This document shows, in pieces, positions 16,526-24,821 of a DNA stretch of 64,000 nucleotides. Under the pieces are notes generated by a model. That model was given only the letters and a program-made list of their open reading frames with translations, had not been told where the DNA came from and searched no databases. The translations under genes and the position numbers were made by a program. The stretch spans positions 1 to 64,000 of the forward strand of contig CAYMUY010000023.1 in assembly GCA_964393825.1 (NCBI GenBank), given 5' to 3'. Source of the DNA: PFJX01 sp964393825. Its GTDB lineage: Bacteria; Pseudomonadota; Gammaproteobacteria; Burkholderiales; Thiobacillaceae. The stretch's first letter is position 1; each line of letters starts with the position of its first letter.

Positions 16526-17257
16526 ATGATCCGTCTTGGCGTCAATATCGACCACATCGCCACCCTGCGCCAGCAGCGCGGCACCCGTTATCCCAGCCCG
16601 GTGCAGGCCGCCCTGCTGGCGGAATCCGCCGGCGCCGACCTGATCACCCTGCATCTGCGTGAAGACCGTCGTCACATCCAGGACGCCGATGTGCACTCCC
16701 TGCGCGGCCTGCTGCAGACCCGGATGAACCTGGAGATGGCGATCACCGACGAGATGCTCGCCATCGCCTGCCAGGTGCGCCCGCAGGATGCCTGCCTGGT
16801 GCCGGAACGACGCCAGGAACTCACCACCGAGGGCGGCCTCGACGTCGCCGGCAATTTCGAACAGGTCAGGCATGCCTGTCACACCCTGCACGACGCCGGT
16901 GTGCGGGTCTCGCTGTTCATCGACGCCGACCCCCGACAACTGCAGGCCGCCGTAGAAGCCGGCGCGCCGGTGGTTGAAATCCACACCGGCCGCTTCGCCG
17001 ATGCCGAATCCGGGGCTGAAGCCGCGCATGAACTGGAGCGCATCCGCGCCGCGGTGGCCACCGGCAATGCCCTGGGCCTGCGCGTCAACGCCGGACACGG
17101 CCTGCACTATCACAACGTCCAGGCGATCGCCGCCCTGCCGGATATCGAGGAACTCAACATTGGCCACGCCATCGTCGCGCAGGCCCTGTTTGTCGGCTGG
17201 GAAAACGCGGTGCGGGACATGAAGCGCCTGATGCTGGCGGCAAGGCAGGCAGCGTAA
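16526..17257 (+). CDS. pdxJ: Pyridoxine 5'-phosphate synthase
   Basis: A 243-residue TIM-barrel enzyme that condenses 3-amino-2-oxopropyl phosphate with deoxyxylulose 5-phosphate in vitamin B6 synthesis. Recognised from MIRLGVNIDHIATLRQQRGT, HLREDRRHIQDADV, CLVPERRQELTTEGGLDV, VEIHTGRFADA and ELNIGHAIVAQALFVG. It ends the lepA operon; the usual next gene acpS is not present and the strand changes. Confidence 0.97.
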   Translation: MIRLGVNIDHIATLRQQRGTRYPSPVQAALLAESAGADLITLHLREDRRHIQDADVHSLRGLLQTRMNLEMAITDEMLAIACQVRPQDACLVPERRQELTTEGGLDVAGNFEQVRHACHTLHDAGVRVSLFIDADPRQLQAAVEAGAPVVEIHTGRFADAESGAEAAHELERIRAAVATGNALGLRVNAGHGLHYHNVQAIAALPDIEELNIGHAIVAQALFVGWENAVRDMKRLMLAARQAA

Positions 17258-17303
17258 TCGCGCCGGCGGCGGTCGAGCGCCAACCCACCCGATCGGCGGC
17301 GCC

Positions 17304-19043
17304 TCACTCCACTTTGGTCAGGCTGAAGCACACCTCTTCGTCACTGTTGCCGGTCAGTTCCAGCCGGTAGTTCATGCTGGCCGCCTGCTTGGCGGCCTGG
17401 TAGAGGCCGATGCCGAGACCGTCGTAGTTCGACACCGGCGCATGGAACAGCTTGTCCATCACTTCCTCCGGCACCGTCTCGCCGGTGTCGCATACCGTCA
17501 GGCTGAGCCGTCGCCGCGTTTCCATTTCGACACTCACCCGCACATCCGGGTGCCCCACGCGCTTGCGCAATGCGTTCTGCACCAGATTGTCGGCCACGCT
17601 GTCGAACAATTCCTGCGGCAGCCAGATCGTGGCATTGGGATCATCCATGGTGAACCGCAGTTCCTCACGGGCATACCGCGACTTCAATACGCGCCACCAC
17701 TCGCGCGCCTGGATCTGGTTGGTGTCGAGCGCCTTCTCGGGCGCCTTGAGCTTGTCCAGGGTGATTTCCAGGCGTTTCGCCATCTGCGGCAGTTGCCGCT
17801 GCATCAGGGTCTGCAACGACATGGCCTGTTCCGGCCGACTGTGCTCGGCCGCGGAACATAGCGTCTTCAGCGACTGCAGCAGGTTTTTCACGTCATGGGT
17901 CAGGCGCGATCCGGTTTCGAAGATCGCCTGGGTGTAGGCATTGGCGCGCATGGCGCGCTCGCGCGTCTTGGCCGCGTAGAAGTAGCCGATGATCTCGGTC
18001 AACAGGCGCAAATGCAGGGCGAACGCCGGGTTGACCGTGGTTTCCGTGTAGAACGTCACCTCCACTTCGAGGTGGGTGAAGGCGGTCGCGTGCCGGCTCT
18101 TTTCGCCGAGGGCGCCACTGCTCACCGGTGTCCGCCAGGTCACCCCGGTGGACCAGGGCAAATGGGTGAAGCCGGCCATCGCGCTGCGCAGGAAAACATC
18201 CGGCTCGGGTTGCTGCTCGGCAGCGTCCGAGAGTTGTTTCAACCACTCTTCCAGAGGCAGCCCCAGGGACAGCACATAGCGGGAAAACAGGTCGCGCAGG
18301 CCAAACGAGCCACCACGCGGCTCCCACAACCAGGCGAAGATGAGCAGGGTCGCCACCAGGGTTCCCAGGCTCAGGAGCAGGCTGCCGGCGTAATCGCTGT
18401 GTCGCAGATGCATGGCGACATAACTGCCGAGGGCGAGCACGCCGATGATCAGCACGAACATCAGAGCATAAAGCAGATCCACGGCGGAGCCGCCGCGACT
18501 GATCCGCGGCGAGGGGAACAGCAACACCGCCAGGGGGAGCAGCAGCAGGCTGTCGCGCCAGATCGCGACCTGGCTGACCTGGCGCACCGGCAAGCCGAAG
18601 CCCTGCGGCAGCAACCAGACAAACAGCAGGAACAACAGGAACAGTACCGCCGCCCAGAGGCCCATCCGCTCGCGCACCGTCGGCAAGGTGACGGCCACCG
18701 CGCCAAGCAGGCCGGAAAGGATCACGCACCAAAGCGAGGCCACCCAGACGTTGTTCAATCCCGCCAACGCGCCCCCCACAAGCAGGACCCCGATCGAGCG
18801 GTGCCAGGGCAGGCGCTGCTGGCCGCTGAAAAACGGCTGCCAGAGCAGGAACGCGCCGTAATGCGCCAGCACCATGGCCTGTCCCCACAATTCGCCCTGC
18901 CCCCAGACAAACGCGGCATGCAGCAGCAGCAGCATCAGGGCCAGGATGCGGTTGCCATAATGCTGCAAACGCAGGGGAACCGAATCGGCGCTGTCTTCAG
19001 CGCTGACCGGTGCAGTCGAAGGAGAGGCAAACAGCGTGGGCAT
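17304..19043 (-). CDS. Membrane-bound sensor histidine kinase with polytopic N-terminus
   Basis: A 579-residue kinase. Residues ~30-250 hold about seven to eight hydrophobic segments, followed by a soluble region (260-370). The kinase core starts at the phospho-acceptor His383 in LTHDVKNLLQSLK. The ATPase domain has DNLVQNALRKR (N box), VCDTGETVPEE (G1) and YDGLGIGLYQAAK (G2). The HDVKN and DGLGIGLYQ forms are those of PrsK-like/quorum-type kinases rather than the standard EnvZ type. The ATG at 19043 was chosen because the open frame upstream would run through the oppositely oriented prepilin gene. No response regulator is adjacent, so it is an orphan kinase here. It converges with pdxJ. Confidence 0.82.
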   Translation of the reverse strand: MPTLFASPSTAPVSAEDSADSVPLRLQHYGNRILALMLLLLHAAFVWGQGELWGQAMVLAHYGAFLLWQPFFSGQQRLPWHRSIGVLLVGGALAGLNNVWVASLWCVILSGLLGAVAVTLPTVRERMGLWAAVLFLLFLLFVWLLPQGFGLPVRQVSQVAIWRDSLLLLPLAVLLFPSPRISRGGSAVDLLYALMFVLIIGVLALGSYVAMHLRHSDYAGSLLLSLGTLVATLLIFAWLWEPRGGSFGLRDLFSRYVLSLGLPLEEWLKQLSDAAEQQPEPDVFLRSAMAGFTHLPWSTGVTWRTPVSSGALGEKSRHATAFTHLEVEVTFYTETTVNPAFALHLRLLTEIIGYFYAAKTRERAMRANAYTQAIFETGSRLTHDVKNLLQSLKTLCSAAEHSRPEQAMSLQTLMQRQLPQMAKRLEITLDKLKAPEKALDTNQIQAREWWRVLKSRYAREELRFTMDDPNATIWLPQELFDSVADNLVQNALRKRVGHPDVRVSVEMETRRRLSLTVCDTGETVPEEVMDKLFHAPVSNYDGLGIGLYQAAKQAASMNYRLELTGNSDEEVCFSLTKVE

Positions 19044-19331
19044 GACTGACAGTATCGGCCCGTTTCTATCAAAGTTGAGGCGTGGTGAATACGATAAACT
19101 GCCGCGCAAGCGCGCCTGGCATGACGCATCCGAAAACACAGTTGAATTGACAGGTCTGACGATGCATCGCCAATTTATCCAGCCACCCGGAACGGAAGCC
19201 ATTGATTGCAAGAGTAACAAACGACGGCCCATTTCTTGCGTGCATCCGTCACGGCATGAAAGCACAACCCTCGAGATTCCGGCCGACTTCACGAACACCG
19301 ACTGACCGACACATTGCCTAGCACTCCGTCC

Positions 19332-20015
19332 ATGCCGCGTGAACCACGCGGCTTCACCCTGATCGAACTGGCCATCGTGCTGGTGGTCATCGGCTTGCTG
19401 CTCGGCGGCGTACTCAAGGGACAGGAACTGATCGAAAGCGCGCGCGCGCGCAACATCATTTCCCAGATCGACAGCATCAAGGCCGCCTACTACGCCTTCC
19501 AGGACAAATACCGCGCCGCCCCTGGCGACTATCCCGGCAGCCTTGCCTACGCCAACCTTTCCGGCATCGTCTCGCCGCAGGTAGGCGGCAATGGCGATGG
19601 CGTCGTCCGCGACACGCCACAGGCCAGGGAAAGCCTGCTGGTCTGGGTGCATCTCGCGCATGCCAACCTGATCGCCGGCAACTACCGGTCCACCGGCAGC
19701 CTGCCCGACCGTAATGGCGAATGGCCGCGGAATCCCTACAACGCCTACCTCCAGCTCCAGTACGACAGCAACTTCGCCAACGCCGCCACCTCTGCCCGCC
19801 TCAACCTGAAGACCGGCAACCAGATCCCCGCGAAAGTACTGGCCGATATCGACCGAAAGATCGACGACGGCCGCGCCGACAGCGGCCAGTTCCGCTTCAG
19901 CAATTTCGACGGCGGTGGCGGCGCCCCCTCGGCGCAGCGCTGCTACGACGCCAGCACCGGCCTCTGGCGCGCCGCCGACAACGAACCCAACTGCGGCGCC
20001 ACCGCGCTTTTTTGA
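19332..20015 (+). CDS. Type IV pilin-like / pseudopilin protein
   Basis: A 227-residue protein with a class III prepilin signal: a short basic leader, then the G/FTLIELAIVLVVIGLLLGG cleavage and assembly segment containing Glu5. The globular part contains AAPGDYPG, NGDGVV and a C-terminal CYDASTGLWRAADNEPNC. The two Cys near the end would form the D-loop-like disulfide. The sequence resembles GspH/GspG-like prepilins annotated as N-methylation-domain proteins. No other pilus or secretion gene is nearby, so its assembly system must lie elsewhere. Start at ATG 19332; an in-frame TTG at 19314 is less likely. Confidence 0.82.
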   Translation: MPREPRGFTLIELAIVLVVIGLLLGGVLKGQELIESARARNIISQIDSIKAAYYAFQDKYRAAPGDYPGSLAYANLSGIVSPQVGGNGDGVVRDTPQARESLLVWVHLAHANLIAGNYRSTGSLPDRNGEWPRNPYNAYLQLQYDSNFANAATSARLNLKTGNQIPAKVLADIDRKIDDGRADSGQFRFSNFDGGGGAPSAQRCYDASTGLWRAADNEPNCGATALF

Positions 20016-20083
20016 AGGCGGCCGTATTCTGGCAAGCCACGCGCCAGAGCACGGCATCCATGCAGGTCATCGTTGCCGCTCGC

Positions 20084-20995
20084 TCACGCCATCCGGTCCC
20101 ATTCCGGCTCGCCGGCCAATTGTTCCACGAGATAGTCGATGAACACGCGCACGCGGCGCGACAGATGGCGGGTCGGCGGATAGAGGGCATAGGCGGATAA
20201 CTCCGGCCAGCCATGATCGGGCAGGATACGGACGAGCGCGCCCTCACGCAGGGCGGCATGCAGGTAAAACGAGGGCAGTAGCAGCAGACCTTCGCCGGCA
20301 AGCCCGGCGTGCATCAGGAACTCACCGCTGTTGGCGAACAGACGGGGAGGAACGCGCACGCTGCCGGGCGTGCCGTCCGGTCCGCGATAGCGCCAGTGAC
20401 CGGGGCCGGCCTGATTGCTGTATGCCAGGCAGACATGATGTTCCAGATCGGCGGCCACCCTCGGGGTGCCGGCCCGGGCAAGATAGGCGGGACTGGCGCA
20501 GAGCACGTGACGGATCGGGGCCAGGCGGCGGGCGATGAAGCTGGAGTCGGCCAGATCGGCGATGCGGATGGCGAGGTCGAAGCCTTCCTGCATCAGGTCA
20601 AGGTGGCGGTCGCTGAAGTCGAGGTCGAAACGTATGCCGGGATGGCGTCGCATGAAGACCTCGATCCGCGGCGCCAGCTGAAGCAGCCCGAAGGACAGCG
20701 GCAGCGCGACCTTGATGCCGCCACTCAGATCGCACTGCGATTGCGCCACGGCGGACTCGGCTTCTTCCAGGTCGGCGAGGATGGCCACCGCGCGCTGGTA
20801 GTAACCGCGTCCGCTCTCCGTCAGGTTGACCCGGCGCGTGGTCCGGGTGAGCAAGGCCGCCCCAAGGCGCGATTCCAGTTCGGTGAGTCGACGGCTGACG
20901 GCTGATCTGGCCAGATTCAGGTGCTCGGCCGCGGCGCTGAGGCTCCCCTTCTCGACGATCTTGACGAACATCTGCATGTCGGCGAATCGATCCAT
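20084..20995 (-). CDS. LysR-family transcriptional regulator
   Basis: A 303-residue regulator. The N-terminal winged helix-turn-helix reads MQMFVKIVEKGSLSAAAEHLNLARSAVSRRLTELE, followed by a linker helix and a two-lobed substrate-binding-like effector domain. The sequence belongs to the broad group that includes DsdC/AaeR-like regulators (RRVNLTESGRGYY, LDFSDRHLDLMQEGFDLAIRI). It is divergent from an FMN-dependent azoreductase and a pirin, the usual targets in this arrangement. A T-N11-A palindrome sits next to its start codon. Confidence 0.92.
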   Translation of the reverse strand: MDRFADMQMFVKIVEKGSLSAAAEHLNLARSAVSRRLTELESRLGAALLTRTTRRVNLTESGRGYYQRAVAILADLEEAESAVAQSQCDLSGGIKVALPLSFGLLQLAPRIEVFMRRHPGIRFDLDFSDRHLDLMQEGFDLAIRIADLADSSFIARRLAPIRHVLCASPAYLARAGTPRVAADLEHHVCLAYSNQAGPGHWRYRGPDGTPGSVRVPPRLFANSGEFLMHAGLAGEGLLLLPSFYLHAALREGALVRILPDHGWPELSAYALYPPTRHLSRRVRVFIDYLVEQLAGEPEWDRMA

Positions 20996-21014
20996 TGTTC
21001 ACATCCAATAAACA
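20996..21014. promoter_or_regulatory. Putative LysR-type operator
   Basis: TGTTCACATCCAATAAACA has the TGTT-N11-AACA symmetry of LysR boxes (T-N11-A). It lies directly upstream of the lysR start in the divergent intergenic region. A second related TGTTCA occurs at about 21019-21024. The region is noticeably AT-richer than its surroundings. Confidence 0.55.
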
Positions 21015-21109
21015 AAGTGTTCATATTGTTTGTCTTTATCCTCGCGGTCACAACCATGACACTGGCGACACGGATGCCAACCCGGCATCGCCACCCTGAG
21101 GTATCGAAC

Positions 21110-21754
21110 ATGAATACGCCACTCCCTCCCATTCCCCTGCGCGTGCTGCGCGTCGATGCCAGCGCCCGCAATTCCGGCTCCGTCACCCGCGACCTGGCCG
21201 ACCGGCTGCTTGCTGGATTGCGCGACCGCGTCAGCGCCATCGAGGTGACCCGGCGCGACGTCGCGCGCGGCCTGCCCTTCGTCGATGCAACCTGGATCGA
21301 CGCCAATTTCACCGATCCCGATGCGCGCGACCCGGCACAGCGCGCGGCCCTGACGGATTCCGATGCGCTGGTGCGCGAAGTCATGACGGCGGATGTGCTC
21401 ATCATCGGCGTACCGCTTTACAACTTTGCCGTACCCGCCAGCCTCAAGGCCTGGATCGATCAGATCGCGCGTGCCCGGCTCACCTTCCGCTACGGCGAAC
21501 ACGGCCCCGTTGGCCTGCTCGGCGGCAAGAAGGCCTATCTGCTGGTAGCCTCGGGAGGTGCCGAGATCGAAGGCGCCGCCGATTTCGCCACCCCGTGGCT
21601 ACGCTTCGTGCTGAATTTTCTCGGCATCGACGACATCACGGTGATCGCGGCCGGCCAGGGCATGCGGCGCGGCGAAGCCGCCCGCGAGGGCGCGCTTGTC
21701 CGCATCAGCGAAGTACTCGAGCAACACTGGCACGCGCTCGCGCGTGCCGCCTGA
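21110..21754 (+). CDS. azoR: FMN-dependent NADH-azoreductase (AzoR-like)
   Basis: A 214-residue flavodoxin-fold quinone/azo reductase. Features are LRVLRVDASARNSGSVTRDLAD (FMN phosphate loop), IGVPLYNFAVPASLKAWIDQIARARLTF, and LLVASGGAEI. In the family it performs two-electron reduction of quinones and azo compounds with NADH and protects against thiol and electrophile stress. It is divergent from a LysR regulator and followed 13 bp later by a pirin, a common electrophile-response pair. ATG 21110 follows a GAGG site. Confidence 0.9.
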   Translation: MNTPLPPIPLRVLRVDASARNSGSVTRDLADRLLAGLRDRVSAIEVTRRDVARGLPFVDATWIDANFTDPDARDPAQRAALTDSDALVREVMTADVLIIGVPLYNFAVPASLKAWIDQIARARLTFRYGEHGPVGLLGGKKAYLLVASGGAEIEGAADFATPWLRFVLNFLGIDDITVIAAGQGMRRGEAAREGALVRISEVLEQHWHALARAA

Positions 21755-21767
21755 CCAGGAGCCCGTC

Positions 21768-22604
21768 ATGAGCATCCGCCAAATTCAGCAGCGCGTTGCC
21801 ACCCTGGCGGTTTCAGAGGGTGCCGGCGTCACCGTGCATCGCGGCATCGGCACGCCCGCGCTGCGCCATCTCGACCCGTTTCTCATGCTGGATCATTTCG
21901 GCAGCGACGACCCGGATGAATACATCGCCGGCTTTCCCGAGCATCCGCATCGCGGCTTCATCACCTTCACCTACATGCTCGATGGCCACATGGAGCACCG
22001 CGACAGCATGGGCAACCGCGGAGATCTGCAGTCGGGCGGTGTCCAGTGGATGAAGGCGGCGCGTGGTGTGATTCACTCCGAGATGCCACGCCAGAGCAAG
22101 GGGCGCATGCGCGGATTCCAACTCTGGATCAACCTGCCGGCCACTGAAAAGATGTCGCCTCCGGCCTATCAGGAGTTCGCGGCGGCGGAGATTCCGGATG
22201 TCACGGAGGGCGGGACGCGCGTGCGTGTCCTGGTCGGCGACCATGCCGGCCACCAGGGTGTCGTGCGCGATTCTCACACCGAGGTGGTGTATCTGGACGT
22301 CACCCTGCCCCCCGACAAGGAATTCACCCGCGCCCTGCCCGCAACCCACACGGCCTTCGTCTATGTCTTTGAAGGCGCCGTGCGGATCGCTGGCGGTGAC
22401 CTGCCGCCCCATACCCTGGCGGTGCTTGGTGACGGCGAGACGTTGAGCTTGCGCGCGGGCGGCCTTGGCGCCCGTTTCATCCTGGTCGCGGGCAAACCGT
22501 TGCGCGAACCCATCGTGCAATACGGGCCGTTCGTCATGAACACGCGAGAGGAAATCGAACAGGCCATGGCCGACTACCGCGCCGGGAGGCTGGTGCAGGC
22601 CTGA
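21768..22604 (+). CDS. Pirin family protein
   Basis: A 278-residue bicupin. The N-terminal cupin carries the metal ligands in the pattern PHRGF and HSEMP (GFPEHPHRGFITFTYMLDG, ARGVIHSEMPRQ), as in human pirin and E. coli YhhW, whose purified forms show quercetinase activity. The second cupin contains FVYVFEGAVRI. A GGAG site precedes the ATG. It probably forms an operon with the azoreductase under the divergent LysR protein. Confidence 0.92.
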   Translation: MSIRQIQQRVATLAVSEGAGVTVHRGIGTPALRHLDPFLMLDHFGSDDPDEYIAGFPEHPHRGFITFTYMLDGHMEHRDSMGNRGDLQSGGVQWMKAARGVIHSEMPRQSKGRMRGFQLWINLPATEKMSPPAYQEFAAAEIPDVTEGGTRVRVLVGDHAGHQGVVRDSHTEVVYLDVTLPPDKEFTRALPATHTAFVYVFEGAVRIAGGDLPPHTLAVLGDGETLSLRAGGLGARFILVAGKPLREPIVQYGPFVMNTREEIEQAMADYRAGRLVQA

Positions 22605-22626
22605 CCGGGCCAGCCGCCAGCCAGCC

Positions 22627-23322
22627 CTATTCGCGCCCCAACAACCAGGCCGCCACGTCAAGGTCGCGCGGCCAGGTCACCTTCAGGTTGGTGAGATCAC
22701 TCTCCACTAGGCGTGGTGCAAGACCCAGATATTCCAGCGCGGAAGCCTCGTCGGTGACCATGTGGCCCGCCTGGTCCAGCGCGTGAAGCAACAGGCCATG
22801 GCGGAACATCTGCGGGGTTTGCGCGCCCCAGAGACGTTCCCGGGCAACCGTCGCCAGGATGCGCCGGCCTTCGCCTTCCCGTTTCAGGGTATCGGCTACC
22901 GGCGCGGCAAGGATGCCGCCGACCGCGTCTCCCGACACCTCGGCCAACAACTTGTCGAGCAGGGCACGCGACAAGCAAGGCCTGGCCGCGTCATGCACCA
23001 GCACCCAGTCCTCGGACGCCACCTCGCCGGCGATCGCGCGCAGGCCGTTGGCGACGCTCTCGGCGCGGCTGGCGCCCCCGCAGCGCAGCACGGTCAGCCT
23101 GGAGAAGGCCGACCAGTCGTAATCCCCCCACCAGCCATCCTCCGCTGACAGCACCACATAGATCCGCGCGATGGCCGGATGCCGCTCGAAGGCGCGGATG
23201 GCATGCCAGATCATCGGCCGACCGTGAATGTCCAGATACTGCTTGGGGTGGCTGGCGCCCATGCGGGCACCGATGCCGGCGGCGGGAAGAAGCGCGAAAT
23301 GGCGGTGCAAGGGACGAGGCAT
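22627..23322 (-). CDS. ispD: 2-C-methyl-D-erythritol 4-phosphate cytidylyltransferase
   Basis: A 231-residue enzyme of the non-mevalonate isoprenoid pathway. The nucleotidyl-transfer signature is ALLPAAGIGARMGASHPKQYL. Other features are VHDAARPCLS, APVADTLKR and LWGAQTPQMFRHGLLLHAL, and TDEASALEYLG is conserved in the family. ispF, its usual partner, does not follow; the next gene on this strand is absent and pirin converges with it. Confidence 0.95.
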   Translation of the reverse strand: MPRPLHRHFALLPAAGIGARMGASHPKQYLDIHGRPMIWHAIRAFERHPAIARIYVVLSAEDGWWGDYDWSAFSRLTVLRCGGASRAESVANGLRAIAGEVASEDWVLVHDAARPCLSRALLDKLLAEVSGDAVGGILAAPVADTLKREGEGRRILATVARERLWGAQTPQMFRHGLLLHALDQAGHMVTDEASALEYLGLAPRLVESDLTNLKVTWPRDLDVAAWLLGRE

Positions 23323-23464
23323 CGTTCTTGTGTGTGGGCAGGCGTGCCCTAAAGTTTAAGGGGAAGCCGGATCAACTGAAGCATGTCCGGCGGATGTCGT
23401 ACTCTGGCCAACCGCTTCATCGAGCAGCCCAGGTGATGGACCTCCCACTTTTTTGGAGCGTCGC

Positions 23465-24277
23465 ATGCAAGCCACACGCCCCCCGGTCGTCGCCGGGACT
23501 TTCTACCCCGAGCATCCCGGGAAACTCAGCGCCATGCTGGAAGGCATGCTCGAAACGGCCGAGGCCACCTCGCTGCGGCCCAAGGCGCTGATCGCGCCGC
23601 ATGCGGGCTACATCTATTCCGGCCCCATCGCGGCCAGCGCCTATGCGCTGCTGCGCCCGCTGCGGGCACACATCAAGCGGGTCGTCCTGCTCGGCCCGGT
23701 GCATCGGGTGTGGACGCCCGGCCTGGCGTTGCCAGGCGTGGAAGCGTTCGAGACGCCACTCGGCCTGGTTCGGCTCGACCAGGAGGCCATGGCCAGCATT
23801 TCCGGCCTGCCGCAAGTGCAGATTCATCCCGCCGCACATGCACAGGAACACTCTCTGGAAGTGCAACTGCCCTTCCTGCAGAGTGTACTCGACGATTTCA
23901 CCCTGGTTCCCCTGGCGGTGGGAGGGGCCACGCCGGAACAGGTGGCGGCGGTGCTGGATCGACTCTGGGGCGGCGCGGAAACCTTGATCGTGATCAGTTC
24001 CGACCTCTCGCATTTCCTGCCCTACGATGAAGCCCAGCAGGTGGATCGCGCCACCGTCCATGAAATCCTTCTGTTCAACAACCACCTGGTCGGAGAACAG
24101 GCTTGCGGCTGCCATCCGATCAACGGTCTGCTGCTCTCGGCGCATGGCCATGGCCTGACCCCGCATCTGCTGGACCTGCGCAATTCCGGCGACACCGCCG
24201 GCGACCGCAACCGGGTGGTCGGCTACACCGCGATCGCGTTCACCGAAGCCGACCAGGGAGCCCTACATGTTCACTGA
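23465..24277 (+). CDS. amrB: AmmeMemoRadiSam system protein B (MEMO1 family)
   Basis: A 270-residue protein of the MEMO1 family, related to extradiol-dioxygenase-like folds. The pattern PPVVAGTFYPEHPGKL, ALIAPHAGYIYSGPIAASAY, HAQEHSLEVQLPFLQ and ISSDLSHFLPYDEA provides the conserved His residues that form a metal-like site. It is the first of three overlapping genes that together make the AmmeMemoRadiSam set found in many bacteria and archaea; its biochemical role is unresolved. ATG 23465 follows TTGGAG; a TTG at 23453 is less likely. Its end overlaps the AMMECR1 gene by 11 bp. Confidence 0.93.
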   Translation: MQATRPPVVAGTFYPEHPGKLSAMLEGMLETAEATSLRPKALIAPHAGYIYSGPIAASAYALLRPLRAHIKRVVLLGPVHRVWTPGLALPGVEAFETPLGLVRLDQEAMASISGLPQVQIHPAAHAQEHSLEVQLPFLQSVLDDFTLVPLAVGGATPEQVAAVLDRLWGGAETLIVISSDLSHFLPYDEAQQVDRATVHEILLFNNHLVGEQACGCHPINGLLLSAHGHGLTPHLLDLRNSGDTAGDRNRVVGYTAIAFTEADQGALHVH

Positions 24278-24821
24278 GGCACAAGGCCAACTGCTCGTCC
24301 GCCTGGCGCGCGCCGCAATCGCTCGCGAATTCGACGTCTCCCAGGCCCCGTTGCCGCATCCAGACTGGCTGGAGACTCCCGGCGCGGTATTCGTCACCCT
24401 GACCGAGGCGGGCCGGTTGCGCGGCTGCATCGGCTCGCTGGAAGCGCATCGACCCCTGGGCCAGGATCTGGAGCACAACGCCCGCGCGGCCGCCTTCAGC
24501 GACCCGCGCTTTCCGCCCCTGCGTGCCGAGGAATTGGACAAGGTGCGTATCGAGGTATCCCTGCTCACCCCGGCCGTTCCGATGCGCTTCACGGATGAGG
24601 CCGATGCCCTGGCGCAACTCCGTCCCGGAATCGACGGTGTGATCCTGGAATATGGCCGCTACCGCGCCACATTCCTGCCCCAGGTCTGGGAACAACTGCC
24701 CCGGCCCGACGTATTCATGACCCACCTGAAACAGAAGGCGGGCCTGAGCGGCGACTTCTGGCAACAGGCGGTGCGTCTCTCCCGCTATGGCGTCGAGAAA
24801 TTCAGGGAAGCTGAGCGATGA
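24267..24821 (+). CDS. amrA: AmmeMemoRadiSam system protein A (AMMECR1 domain)
   Basis: A 184-residue AMMECR1-domain protein. Key blocks are GAVFVTLTEAGRLRGCIGSLE, in which LRGCIG is the near-invariant AMMECR1 motif, and DPRFPPL, VEVSLLTP-like RIEVSLLTP, and DGVILEYGRYRATFLPQVW. The start overlaps the MEMO gene and its stop overlaps the radical SAM gene (ATGA), implying one transcript and coordinated translation. Confidence 0.93.
   Translation: MFTEAQGQLLVRLARAAIAREFDVSQAPLPHPDWLETPGAVFVTLTEAGRLRGCIGSLEAHRPLGQDLEHNARAAAFSDPRFPPLRAEELDKVRIEVSLLTPAVPMRFTDEADALAQLRPGIDGVILEYGRYRATFLPQVWEQLPRPDVFMTHLKQKAGLSGDFWQQAVRLSRYGVEKFREAER

Noticed and set aside
17304..20057. 917-residue version of the histidine kinase
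   Set aside because: The upstream extension runs antisense through the prepilin gene and has no domain; the kinase starts naturally at 19043.
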